Below, piece by piece: positions 16,407-25,662 of a stretch of 64,000 nt of DNA. The stretch's first letter is position 1, and every line of letters starts with the position of its first letter. The stretch covers positions 496,001-560,000 of the forward strand of contig NZ_JZEF01000003.1 of assembly GCF_001013475.1 (NCBI RefSeq), in the 5' to 3' direction. The translations under genes were made by a program, and so were the position numbers. This DNA is from Xanthomonas arboricola pv. juglandis (GTDB lineage: Bacteria > Pseudomonadota > Gammaproteobacteria > Xanthomonadales > Xanthomonadaceae). Below the pieces are notes generated by a model, which worked only from the letters and a program-made list of their open reading frames with translations, did not search any database and was not told the DNA's origin.

Positions 16407-17176
16407 TCACGGGAAGCTCGCGCTGCAGCGGAAGCCGGCGCAATCGATCTGCACCGTACTGCCGCCAGTGCAGCTGGCGGTGAAGCGCGTGGCGCTGCGC
16501 GCCTGCACGCGCCGCAATTCAGGCCATTGCTGATGCCTTGCGCGCGCGTCATTGCCGATTCGGTGGACATCGCCGGGCCTGCAGGTGCAACGGTGGCTGC
16601 TGTGTTGCCGACTGGTGCTGCTGCGCTGGCCAGTGCCGGCGGGGCGACATCGCCTGCCAGCGGCAGCGTGACCGCTCCGCCGGGCGAATTGCCGCCGCTG
16701 GAATCGGCTGCTGCAACAGCGCGCCCTTGTGCGTTGTCGCCCTGCAATGGCTGGCCGCGGTCCTCGCGGTGGCGGTCGAAGCTCAGCGTCTGTCCGAATA
16801 CCAACTGGATCCAGCTCGGATAGGTGTAGCCGGTACCTTTGCTGTGATCGACGATGGCGCCGATCGCGCCGCCGATCAGGATGTTGCCCCAGATCCCGAT
16901 GTTGGCGCGCGAGATGGAGCGGCCGGCGGCATCGCGCTGACCGGGCAGCACGCAGCTGACCTCCAGATCGCGCGAGGACCGATGTACCTGCACGGTCTGC
17001 CCGGACTTCAGGGTGAACCGGCCCTTGTCGTTGCTGAGGGCGCAGTCGGCGCCAGCGATGACGTGTCCGTCGGCGGTCTTGGTATCCACACGGATGGGTT
17101 GGGTCGCGTCGTTCATGACCGTTGCGCAACCGCTCAACGCAGCCATGGCAATGGCTGCGGTCACTAGGTGTTTCAT
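16346..17176 (-). pseudogene. lipoprotein gene with probable 3' frameshift
   Basis: ATG 17176 behind AGGGGA. Signal peptide and lipobox LSGC (Cys at about 17), then a domain of a widespread exported-lipoprotein family (CATVMNDATQPIRVDT..., ISRANIGIWGNILIGG, GYTYPSWIQL). Up to about 16510 the frame is convincing. After that it gives an Arg/Ala-rich tail ending at 16346. The alternative frame ending at 16407 instead gives VQARSATRFTASCTGG then STVQIDCAGFRCSASFP, a sensible Cys-paired C-terminus following NCGA. One base appears to be missing near 16507-16511. Either a real mutation or a sequencing error; the N-terminal 220 residues would still be made and lipidated. Confidence 0.65.
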
Positions 17177-17333
17177 GTTTTCCCCTGGCGTAAGGCATGG
17201 TCGGGCCAGGTGGGCATGGCGCCGCGTCCCTGGCACAACCGTGTCGTGATCAATCCCCGTTGCCGGCGCATCGCGCGCCGGCCGCCACTTCATACCGGGA
17301 TTGTGGGTCGCCGTCCAGTCGCGACCGTCTGCG

Positions 17334-17738
17334 TCATGCGACCGGGGTAGGGAGCACCCGGTGCTTGGCCATCACGCTGCGGATCGCGCTCAGCAGCTGC
17401 TCGGGGGTATAGGGCTTTTCGAGGAAGGCCACACCGTCCGGCAGGATTTCTTCCACATACTCGACCGCCAGGCCGGAGGTCAGCAGCACGGGCAGGTTGT
17501 AGGGGGCATGCGCCGTCTTGAGCGCCAGGTCCACGCCGGTCAGGCCGCCCGGGAAATGGATGTCGGAGAACAGCACATCGACGCGCGGGTCGCTTTCGAT
17601 CAGGGTCAGCGCTTCTTCGACCGAGCCTGCGCTACGGCAGGTAAAACCATAGCTTTCCAGCACAAGGCAGCTGAGTTGTCGGGTGCCATCGCCGTCTTCG
17701 ACGACGAATACAACTGGCCGTTCCTTGTTCTGTGACAT
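17334..17738 (-). CDS. stand-alone response-regulator receiver protein
   Basis: 134 residues from ATG 17738; nine residues of upstream open frame were discarded. Single receiver domain: acidic pocket E14/D15, phospho-acceptor D59 (VLFSDIHFPG), switch threonine in LLTSG, and K108 (LEKPY). It has no output domain, so it acts as a phosphate relay or through protein contact, or belongs with a hybrid kinase elsewhere; the sequence resembles receivers used with HWE/PAS hybrid kinases. No kinase gene is adjacent. Confidence 0.88.
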   Translation of the reverse strand: MSQNKERPVVFVVEDGDGTRQLSCLVLESYGFTCRSAGSVEEALTLIESDPRVDVLFSDIHFPGGLTGVDLALKTAHAPYNLPVLLTSGLAVEYVEEILPDGVAFLEKPYTPEQLLSAIRSVMAKHRVLPTPVA

Positions 17739-17816
17739 GAGCACGTCTCGTAAGGCAGGCCACATTCTCAGCGATGCGGCAGTGAACCCTCTGTCAACGC
17801 AGACGGAGCCGTACGG

Positions 17817-18299
17817 TTACCAGCCGAACGGGCCAGGGCCGTAGCCGCCTGGGCCGTAGCGTGGCCCGAACAGCGCGCCTTCGCCGCGTCCGACGCTGAT
17901 GCTGACGCCGATCTGGTGCGCCTTGCCGTCATCGTCGTAATAGGTCTTGCAGGAATTCAGGTTGACGGCCTGCCAGTTGCTGTTGCCGCCGCGGTTGGAA
18001 TAGCCCATGCCGGTTTCGACCGCGCCATGCAGCTTGCCCTGGCATTGTTCGGCGCGTTCGGCAGCAAGCGAGGCCGCGCTGGGGCGGGTCAACGCAGGCT
18101 TGGGGCCGCTCTTGTCGCCGTAGAAGGTGCCCGGCGGGTCGGTGCTGTATTCGGGATCGGAGCGGTACTGCACCGGGGCTTGCGGAACGCTCAGGTCCAG
18201 CGACCGCGCCGACCCCGGCTCGGCGCTGCTCTCGCCGGCCTGGGCGAGTGCACTGCCGGCGGCAAACAGAGTGGCCAGGAGAAGCAGGCTGCGTTTCAT
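17817..18299 (-). CDS. exported protein of unknown function (160 aa)
   Basis: Clear Sec signal peptide (MKRSLLLLATLFAAGSALA, cleavage after ALA, residue 19). The mature part is hydrophilic with two cysteines (in EQCQGKL and NSCKTYY) and ends in a Gly/Pro/Tyr-rich tail (FGPRYGPGGYGPGPFGW). The C-terminal tail resembles flexible surface or low-complexity tails. I do not recognise a domain. It stands alone on the minus strand. Confidence 0.75.
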   Translation of the reverse strand: MKRSLLLLATLFAAGSALAQAGESSAEPGSARSLDLSVPQAPVQYRSDPEYSTDPPGTFYGDKSGPKPALTRPSAASLAAERAEQCQGKLHGAVETGMGYSNRGGNSNWQAVNLNSCKTYYDDDGKAHQIGVSISVGRGEGALFGPRYGPGGYGPGPFGW

Positions 18300-18437
18300 G
18301 GGTGGACTCTACTCAAGAGGGACTGACAGCGCGTGCCAGATCGCCTTGTGAAACTAGCAACGGCTGATTGAATGCGCGCTGTCGATTTTGCGGATTTTTG
18401 TGCCAGCGCCGCCACCGCGATGACACATGCTGTGGCA

Positions 18438-20234
18438 TCAGCCCTGCTCGCGCACGATCTCGATCAGTTGCGCTCCATAGCGGGCCAGTTTACCGCCACC
18501 GATACCGCCGACACGCGACAGTGCATCGATGCTGGTCGGGCGCTGTTCGGCGATATTGCGCAGCGTGCTGTCGTGGAAAATCACGAAGGCCGGCACGTTC
18601 TGCTCCTTGGCCAGCTCCGCGCGCAGGCCGCGCAAGGCATTGAACAGCACCAGATCCTGCGGCTGCACCGGCAGGCCGGTCCGCTGCGCGCTGCGCTCGC
18701 GCCCGGCAGCCGGGTTCTCGCGCCGCATCATCACCTGGCGCTCGCCCTTGAGCACCTGGCGGCTGGCATCGGTCAGGCGCAGCCCGCCGTGGCCCTCGCT
18801 GTCGACCTCCAGCAGGCTGGCCGCCACCAGCTGGCGGAACACCCCGCGCCAGGTGCGCTCGTCCAGGTCACGGCCGATGCCGTAGGTGCTCAGCTGGTCG
18901 TGGCCGAGCTGCTTGATGCGCTCGTTCTCGCTGCCGCGCAGGATGTCGATCAGGTGGCCCACACCGAAGCGCTGCCCGCTGCGGTACACGCAACTGAGCG
19001 CCTTCTGCGAGGCCACGGTGGCATCCCAGGCGGCGGCAGGTGTCAGGCAGTTGTCGCAGTTGCCGCAGGGCTTGGGATAGGTCTCGCCGAAGCCGGCCAG
19101 CAGCACCTGGCGGCGGCATTGCATCGATTCGCAGTAGCCGAGCAGGTGATCGAGTTTGGCGCGCTCCAGCCGCTTGCGCTCCTCGGCCGCTTCGCCCTGT
19201 TCGATCATCTGCTTGAGCAGCACCACATCGCCCAGGCCATAGCAGAGCCAGGCCTCGGCGGGGTCGCCATCGCGGCCGGCGCGGCCGGTTTCCTGGTAGT
19301 AGCCTTCCAGCGATTTGGGCAGGTCCACATGCGCCACGAAGCGCACGTCCGGCTTGTCGATACCCATGCCGAAGGCGATCGTGGCGGCCATGACGATGCC
19401 GTCCTCGCGCAGGAAGCGGCGCTGGTTTTCCGCGCGCACCTCGGCCGGCAGGCCGGCGTGGTAGGGCAGGGCGTTGAAGCCCTGCGAGCACAGATATTGC
19501 GCGGTCTCCTCGACCTTGCGCCGCGACATCGCATAGACGATGCCGGCCGAGCCGCGGTGGCGGCCCAGGAACTCCTGCAGCTGCTTGCGCGCGTTGTCCT
19601 TCTGCACCACGGTGTAACGGATGTTGGGGCGGTCGAAGGAGCTGACGAAGTGGCGCGCGTCGACCAGATCCAGGCGTTCGGCGATCTCGCGCTGGGTCGG
19701 CGGATCGGCGGTGGCGGTCAGCGCCATGCGCGGGATATGCGGCCAGCGTTCGTGCAGCACCGTGAGCTGGCGGTATTCGGGGCGGAAATCGTGGCCCCAT
19801 TGCGAGACGCAATGCGCCTCGTCGATGGCAAACAGCGCGATGCGGCTGCGTTCCAGCAGGGACAGGAAGCGCGGGTTCAGTAGGCGCTCCGGAGCGACGT
19901 AGAGCAGGTCCAGATCGCCCGACAGCAGGGCGCGTTCGACCCGCTGGGCGTTTTCCGCGTCCAGCGTGGAATTGAGGAATTCGGCGCGCACGCCGAGCTG
20001 GCGCAACGCCTCGACCTGGTCCTGCATCAGCGCGATCAGCGGCGAGACCACAATGCCGATGCCGTCGCGCAACAGCGCCGGCACTTGATAGCACAGCGAC
20101 TTGCCGCCACCGGTGGGCATCAGCACCAGGGCATCGTTACCCGCAGCGACGTGTTCGACAATGGCTTGCTGTGGGCCGCGGAAGTCGTCGTAACCGAAGA
20201 CGCGGCTGAGCAGTTCGTGGGCGGGGGAATACAT
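18438..20234 (-). CDS. recQ: ATP-dependent DNA helicase RecQ
   Basis: 3'-5' superfamily-2 helicase of the RecF repair pathway. The ATG at 20234 gives 598 residues, close to the usual 609; the open frame upstream to 20522 is not coding-like. Motifs: Walker A TGGGKS (41-46), DEAH in [20 protein letters not shown], zinc-binding cysteines in [10 protein letters not shown] and PCGNCDNC, the winged-helix domain and a C-terminal HRDC domain (last 80 residues). Nothing unusual. Confidence 0.97.
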   Translation of the reverse strand: MYSPAHELLSRVFGYDDFRGPQQAIVEHVAAGNDALVLMPTGGGKSLCYQVPALLRDGIGIVVSPLIALMQDQVEALRQLGVRAEFLNSTLDAENAQRVERALLSGDLDLLYVAPERLLNPRFLSLLERSRIALFAIDEAHCVSQWGHDFRPEYRQLTVLHERWPHIPRMALTATADPPTQREIAERLDLVDARHFVSSFDRPNIRYTVVQKDNARKQLQEFLGRHRGSAGIVYAMSRRKVEETAQYLCSQGFNALPYHAGLPAEVRAENQRRFLREDGIVMAATIAFGMGIDKPDVRFVAHVDLPKSLEGYYQETGRAGRDGDPAEAWLCYGLGDVVLLKQMIEQGEAAEERKRLERAKLDHLLGYCESMQCRRQVLLAGFGETYPKPCGNCDNCLTPAAAWDATVASQKALSCVYRSGQRFGVGHLIDILRGSENERIKQLGHDQLSTYGIGRDLDERTWRGVFRQLVAASLLEVDSEGHGGLRLTDASRQVLKGERQVMMRRENPAAGRERSAQRTGLPVQPQDLVLFNALRGLRAELAKEQNVPAFVIFHDSTLRNIAEQRPTSIDALSRVGGIGGGKLARYGAQLIEIVREQG

Positions 20235-20629
20235 CCGCTTAGGATACCGCGCGGGTGAAGCCCTGGTCGGTGTCAGGCTGACGCTGTTGCGCGATGGCGC
20301 GTCGGGGATTGCCGCGATGTGGTGGGTGCGCCCACGAGTGCTGATGCGGACGTTGCTGAATATGCGGCGTGCGGCATGGAAAATGGCCGGTGGCCGAGCG
20401 TTGCCTAAGGCGACTGGAGCTTCGCTCCGTAAGCTCACCCCAACCCCTCGCTCCGCGCCCCAGCCCGCGCTTGTGGCGCGGGCGCTCCAAGACACGCGCG
20501 CCCATGGCGCGAAAGCTGTCACTTTTCGCCCGAGGGGAGAGAGGCTCTGTGTCTAACTTATGGAGCAGGGTCCCAAGGTTTCGGCGCAGCGAAACCTTGG
20601 GCAAACCCGCGGGGGTGAAGCCCAGGGGG
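20235..20629. repeat. intergenic region with hairpin-rich Xanthomonas-type repeats
   Basis: 395 bases, no gene. It contains a 12-bp inverted repeat (CCCAAGGTTTCG / CGAAACCTTGGG, 20572-20601), a GCCCGCG/CGCGGGC hairpin near 20464-20484, and a CACCCCAACCCCT...AGGGGAGA pair (about 20437-20541). These are reminiscent of dispersed intergenic repeats in xanthomonads; I cannot count copies here. The 20572-20601 hairpin could end the dps transcript although it lacks a T-run. Confidence 0.4.
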
Positions 20630-21187
20630 TTACTGCAGCAGCGAACGCAGCATCCAGGCGTACTTCTCGTGGGTCTGCAGGCGCTGGGTCAGCAGGTCCA
20701 CGGTCGGGTCGTCGCCGGCGTCGTCAGCGGTGCCCAGCACCTTGCGTGCGGTGCGGCAGACCGCCTCGTTGCCGCTGACCAGCTGGCGCACCATTTCACG
20801 CCAGTCGGCGCTGTCGCTCAGCCCCTGTTCTTCCGGGATCGAGGTCAGGGCGACGAACTCGCTGTAGGAGCCCGGTGCGTTGTAGCCCAGGGCGCGGATG
20901 CGCTCGGCCACTTCGTCCAGCGCGGCCCACTGCTCGGTGTATTGAGTCTCGAACATGGTGTGCAGCGAGTTGAACATCGACCCGGTGACATTCCAGTGGA
21001 AGTTGTGGGTCTTCAGATACAAGGTGAAGGCGTCAGCCATGTAGCGGGCCAGACCGTCGGAGATCTGCTTGCGATCGCTGTCCTTGATCCCGATATCGAT
21101 GTGTGGTGCCGATGCTGCGGCGACCGGCAGTGCGTCCAATGCTTCATTGATGACGACGGGCTTGTTGGCGTTCTTTTTCTTGGACAT
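20630..21187 (-). CDS. dps: Dps, DNA-binding ferritin-like protein
   Basis: Stationary-phase and oxidative-stress iron-storage dodecamer protecting DNA. The 185 residues have a Lys-rich N-terminal tail (MSKKKNANK, DNA contact in homologues) and the Dps ferroxidase region: H in LKTHNFHWNVTG, and the D/E in ALDEVAERIRALG. A strong AGGAGG site precedes the ATG at 21187. It is divergent from hrpA with 90 bases between; an OxyR-like site was sought there and not found. Confidence 0.95.
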   Translation of the reverse strand: MSKKKNANKPVVINEALDALPVAAASAPHIDIGIKDSDRKQISDGLARYMADAFTLYLKTHNFHWNVTGSMFNSLHTMFETQYTEQWAALDEVAERIRALGYNAPGSYSEFVALTSIPEEQGLSDSADWREMVRQLVSGNEAVCRTARKVLGTADDAGDDPTVDLLTQRLQTHEKYAWMLRSLLQ

Positions 21188-21277
21188 GTGGATGGTCCTC
21201 CTGAGGAAACTGATATCGGGTCACAATAGACAGGCTAAAGGATCTCTTGTCATTCAATCTTTCACATTTTTCCATCA

Positions 21278-24200
21278 ATGAGCGCTATCGACACCGACCT
21301 TGCCAACACCTTGCGTGAGCGCCGCCGCGCCGTCGATGGCGCGATGAGCCGCGACCGTGGCCGGCTGCTCGGTCTATGGTCGCGCTGGCAAGGCAAGCCC
21401 GGCAACCCGCAGGTGCGCGAGGCGTTCGAGCAGGCGCTGGCGGCGTCGCAGGCGCAACGCCAGGCGCGCGCCGAGCAGCAGCCGGCCATCACACTCGATG
21501 AGCAACTGCCGATCGCGCGCGAGGCCGAGCGCATCATCGCGCTGATCCGTGACCATCAAGTGGTTGTCATCGCCGGCGAAACCGGCTCGGGCAAAACCAC
21601 CCAGCTGCCCAAGCTGTGTCTGGCCGCCGGGCGCGGTGCGGCCGGCATGATCGGCTGCACCCAGCCACGCCGGATCGCCGCGCGCGCGGTGGCGGCACGC
21701 GTGGCCGAGGAGCTGAAGACGCCGTTGGGCACCACGGTGGGCTTCCAGGTGCGCTTCACCGACCGGGTCGGCGAGCAGTCGCGGATCAAGTTCATGACCG
21801 ACGGCATCCTGCTGGCCGAGATCGCCAGCGACCGCTGGTTGTCGGCCTACGACACCATCATCGTGGACGAAGCGCACGAACGCAGCCTCAACATCGATTT
21901 TTTGCTCGGCTATCTCAAGCAGTTGCTGCAAAAGCGCCCCGATCTCAAGTTGATCGTCACCTCGGCCACCATCGATACCGAGCGCTTCGCCCAGCATTTC
22001 GACAATGCGCCGGTGATCAATGTGGAAGGCCGCACCTTCCCGGTCGAAGTGCGTTACCGGCCACTCGAAGGCGAGGCCGGCGAGGCCGGCGGCGCCGACG
22101 ACACTGGCGACGGCGAGCGTGGCAATGGCCGCGATGGCGAACGCACCGTCAACGATGCGATCGTGGCGGCGATCGACGAGATCACCCGCATCGATCCGCG
22201 TGGCGACGTGCTGATGTTCCTGCCGGGCGAGCGCGAGATCCGCGACGCGCACCAGGCGCTGGAACGGCGCAAGTATCGCGAAACCGAAGTGGTGCCGCTG
22301 TACGCGCGGCTGTCGGCGGCCGACCAGGACCGCGTGTTCAACCCGGGGCCGCGCCGGCGCCTGGTGCTGGCCACCAACGTGGCCGAAACCTCGCTGACGG
22401 TGCCGCGCATCCGGTATGTGGTGGATCCGGGCTTTGCGCGGATCAAGCGCTACAGCCCGCGCCAGAAGCTGGACCGCCTGCATATCGAGCCGATCTCGCA
22501 GGCCAGCGCCAACCAGCGCATGGGCCGCTGCGGCCGCATTGCCGAAGGCATCTGCTACCGCCTGTATGCCGAAGCGGATTTTGCCGCGCGGCCGGCATTC
22601 ACCGACCCGGAAATCCGCCGCTCGTCCTTGTCGGGCGTGATCCTGCGCATGTTGCAACTGGGGCTGGGGCGGATCGAGGAGTTCCCGTTCCTGGAAGCGC
22701 CGGACGAACGCGCAGTCGCCGACGGCTGGCAGCAGTTGCTGGAGCTGGGCGCGATCGATGCCAATCGGCGCCTCACCGCCATCGGCCGCCAGATGGCGCG
22801 CCTGCCGGTGGACGTCAAGCTGGCGCGCATGCTGGTGGCTGCGCAACAGCACGGCTGCCTGCGCGAGATGATCATCATCGCTGCCTTCCTGGGCATCCAG
22901 GATCCGCGCGAGCGCCCACCCGAGGCACGCGAAGCGGCCGACAACGCGCATGCGCTGTTTGCCGACGCACGCTCGGAATTCGTCGGTATCCTGCGCTTGT
23001 GGGAGGCATACCGACAGGTGCACGAAGATCTCACCCAGTCCAAGCTGCGCGACTGGTGCAACCGGCATTTTCTCGGCTTCCTGCGCATGCGTGAATGGCG
23101 CGAGCTGCATCGGCAGCTGCGCCTGTTATGCGAAGAGCTGGGTTGGAGCGAAGAGCCGGCCACCGCGATGCTGGCGCCATTGCTGGCCGGTGCCAGCGCG
23201 CCCGCGCGCGAGGAGGGGCACAACGCCAACCGGCCCACGCGCGGGCAGCTGCATCGCGCTGCGCGGCTGGCGCGCGAAGGCAAGCCGGATCCAAGCGCGC
23301 CACCTGCACAACCCACCTCTGCTGCTGCCGCCAAACAGGCCGAAGCGGCCGAAGCCACCGCACGCACCAGCGAGCGCGAACGTGCAGCGGCGTATCAGCC
23401 CCTGCACCGCGCGCTGCTGGCCGGCCTGCCCACGCAGATCGGCCATCGCACCGAAAAAGGCGACTTTCTCGCCGCGCGGCAACGCCGGTTCGTGCCGTTC
23501 CCCGGCTCGGCACTGGCACGCAAGCCGCCGCCGTGGATTCTGGCGGCCACGCTGCTGGACACGCAAAAAGTCTGGAGCATGACCAATGCCGCGATCGAGC
23601 CGGACTGGGCGATCGCCGAGCTGGGGCATCTGCTGGCACGCAAGCACTTCGATCCGCATTGGTCGCGTGCGCAGGGGCAGGTGATGGCATCCGAACAGAT
23701 CAGCCTGTTCGGCCTGGTGCTGGCGCCGAAGAAGCCGGTCCATTTCGGCAAGATCGACCCGGCCGGCGCGCATGACCTGTTCGTACGCCAGGGCCTGGTC
23801 ACGGGCGAGATAAACACGCGTGCGGCGTTCATCGCCGACAACCTCAAGGTGCTGGAACAGGCGCGCGAAGAAGAAGCCAAGCTGCGCCGGGCCGGCATCG
23901 TGGCCGACGAGGACTGGCAGGCGCGCTGGTATCTGGACCGTATCCCGGCCGAACTGCATTCGGCCAGCGGGTTGGACGCGTGGTGGAAAACCCTGCCGCC
24001 GGACAAGCGCCGCAGCCTGCACTGGAGCTTGAACGACCTGTTGCCGGGCGAAGGCAGCGAGGCCGATCGTTTTCCGAAGTATTTCCCGCTGGGCGATGCG
24101 CGGTTGCCGCTGCATTACCGCTTCGAGCCGGGCGCCATCGATGACGGGGTGACGCTGGACGTGCCGCTGCACCTGCTCAACGCGCTGGATCCGGCGCGGC

Positions 24201-25417
24201 TGTCGTGGCTGGCGCCGGGCTTCGTCGCCGACAAGGCATCGGCTCTGATTCGCAGCCTGCCCAAGGCGCAGCGGCGCAACTATGTGCCGGCCCCGGATTT
24301 CGGGCGCGCGTTCTACGAGGCCTACAGCATCGCCTCGGCCGACGACATCCGCGGCGAGCTGGCGCGTTTTCTGACCAAGACCACCGGCACGCAGGTGGCG
24401 GCGCTGGATTTTGACGAAGAGTCGCTGGACACGCATCTGCTGATGAACCTGCGCCTGCGCGATGACGACGGCAAGGTGCTGGCCGAGTCGCGCGATCTGG
24501 ACGGATTGCGCGCCCACTTTGGCGAGCGTGCCGGCCAGGCCTTCGCCGCGCGTGCTGGGCGCGCGCTGGCTGCCGAGGGCTTGCGCGATTTTCCGTCCAC
24601 GCCGATTCCCGAACAGGTTGCCGGCGAAGCCGGCGTGCCGGCGTATCCGGCGCTGGTGGATCAGGGCGACGATGCGGCGTTGCGCATCTTTGCCGACCGC
24701 AACGAGGCGGCGCAGGCGCATCCGCGCGGCGTGCGCCGGCTGCTGGAAATCGCGCTGGCCGACAAGATCAAGCAGGCGCGCAAGCAGTTGCCGGTGTCGC
24801 CCAAGACCGGGCTGCTATACGCGGCGATCGAGTCGCAGGAGCGCCTGCGCGGCGATCTGGTCGATGCCGCGCTCAACGCGGTGCTGGCCGATGGCCTGGG
24901 CGCGATCCGCGACCCCGGTGCCTTTGCGCAGCGCCGCGACGAGGCGATCAAGCGCCTGTTCGGCGAGGCGATGGAGCGGCTGAAGCTGGCCGAAAGCATT
25001 CTTGCTGCGGTGGCCGAGCTCAAGCCCCTGCTGGAAGCGCCGTTGATGGGCTGGGCGCGCGGCAACCTGGACGATATGGAGCAGCAGCTGCGCGCGCTGG
25101 TGCACGCCGGCTTCCTGCGCGAAACACCGGCCGAGGCGCTGGCCAATTACCCGCGTTATCTCAAGGCGATGATCCTGCGGACCGAGCGCGCCAAACGCGA
25201 TCCGGCCCGCGACCAGGCGCGCATGCTCGAACTCAAGCCGTTCGTGGATGCATTGGACCAGGCGGCTGCGCGTGGTCTGCAGCAACGTGATGAATGGCAG
25301 TCGCTACGCTGGGACCTGGAGGAGTTGCGCGTGTCGGTATTCGCGCAGGAGCTGGGTGCCAAGTCGGGCGTGTCGGCGAAGAAGCTGTCGCAGCGGGTGG
25401 CCGCGTTGCGCAACTGA
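21278..25417 (+). CDS. hrpA: ATP-dependent RNA helicase HrpA
   Basis: DEAH-box RNA helicase, 1379 residues; E. coli HrpA is about 1300 and acts on mRNA and stalled ribosomes. Motifs: GETGSGKTTQ (about 102-111), DEAH in IIVDEAHERSLN, SAT, and QRMGRCGRI. Helicase-associated and OB-fold domains and the long HrpA-specific C-terminus (LVDQGDDAALRIF) follow. A Gly/Asp/Glu-rich insertion (about residues 266-292) separates motif III from the second RecA domain, and an Ala/Glu-rich linker lies near 680-705. Both look like flexible loops. Confidence 0.95.
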   Translation: MSAIDTDLANTLRERRRAVDGAMSRDRGRLLGLWSRWQGKPGNPQVREAFEQALAASQAQRQARAEQQPAITLDEQLPIAREAERIIALIRDHQVVVIAGETGSGKTTQLPKLCLAAGRGAAGMIGCTQPRRIAARAVAARVAEELKTPLGTTVGFQVRFTDRVGEQSRIKFMTDGILLAEIASDRWLSAYDTIIVDEAHERSLNIDFLLGYLKQLLQKRPDLKLIVTSATIDTERFAQHFDNAPVINVEGRTFPVEVRYRPLEGEAGEAGGADDTGDGERGNGRDGERTVNDAIVAAIDEITRIDPRGDVLMFLPGEREIRDAHQALERRKYRETEVVPLYARLSAADQDRVFNPGPRRRLVLATNVAETSLTVPRIRYVVDPGFARIKRYSPRQKLDRLHIEPISQASANQRMGRCGRIAEGICYRLYAEADFAARPAFTDPEIRRSSLSGVILRMLQLGLGRIEEFPFLEAPDERAVADGWQQLLELGAIDANRRLTAIGRQMARLPVDVKLARMLVAAQQHGCLREMIIIAAFLGIQDPRERPPEAREAADNAHALFADARSEFVGILRLWEAYRQVHEDLTQSKLRDWCNRHFLGFLRMREWRELHRQLRLLCEELGWSEEPATAMLAPLLAGASAPAREEGHNANRPTRGQLHRAARLAREGKPDPSAPPAQPTSAAAAKQAEAAEATARTSERERAAAYQPLHRALLAGLPTQIGHRTEKGDFLAARQRRFVPFPGSALARKPPPWILAATLLDTQKVWSMTNAAIEPDWAIAELGHLLARKHFDPHWSRAQGQVMASEQISLFGLVLAPKKPVHFGKIDPAGAHDLFVRQGLVTGEINTRAAFIADNLKVLEQAREEEAKLRRAGIVADEDWQARWYLDRIPAELHSASGLDAWWKTLPPDKRRSLHWSLNDLLPGEGSEADRFPKYFPLGDARLPLHYRFEPGAIDDGVTLDVPLHLLNALDPARLSWLAPGFVADKASALIRSLPKAQRRNYVPAPDFGRAFYEAYSIASADDIRGELARFLTKTTGTQVAALDFDEESLDTHLLMNLRLRDDDGKVLAESRDLDGLRAHFGERAGQAFAARAGRALAAEGLRDFPSTPIPEQVAGEAGVPAYPALVDQGDDAALRIFADRNEAAQAHPRGVRRLLEIALADKIKQARKQLPVSPKTGLLYAAIESQERLRGDLVDAALNAVLADGLGAIRDPGAFAQRRDEAIKRLFGEAMERLKLAESILAAVAELKPLLEAPLMGWARGNLDDMEQQLRALVHAGFLRETPAEALANYPRYLKAMILRTERAKRDPARDQARMLELKPFVDALDQAAARGLQQRDEWQSLRWDLEELRVSVFAQELGAKSGVSAKKLSQRVAALRN

Positions 25418-25620
25418 CTGGTGCCGGAGGCGCTGGTGACGACGGCTTGCCGCCATCGCCAGCGCGCGGGGTCGGCGCTGGTCCTGCCACCGACTGGCCA
25501 CTCAGGCCGAGCACTGCGCTTTGAGCGGTGAACGCAACGCAGCGCGCAGTGGTCAGCTGGGCGTGGACGATGCGCGGAACCGGCGTGTACGCCCGGGACA
25601 TGCCGGCTCCGGACATTGGC

Positions 25621-25639
25621 CGCACCGCCTGGCGGTGCG
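25621..25639. terminator. hairpin between convergent hrpA and receptor genes
   Basis: CGCACCG / CGGTGCG stem with loop CCTGG lies between the ends of the convergent genes (25417 and 25663). No T-run follows on either strand, so termination is only a possibility. Confidence 0.3.
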
Positions 25640-25662
25640 CGCCGTTCGGTTGCCAGCCGCTG

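Noticed and set aside
21188..21277. OxyR site in the dps-hrpA gap
   Set aside because: I looked for the ATAG-N7-CTAT spacing pattern and did not find a convincing match.
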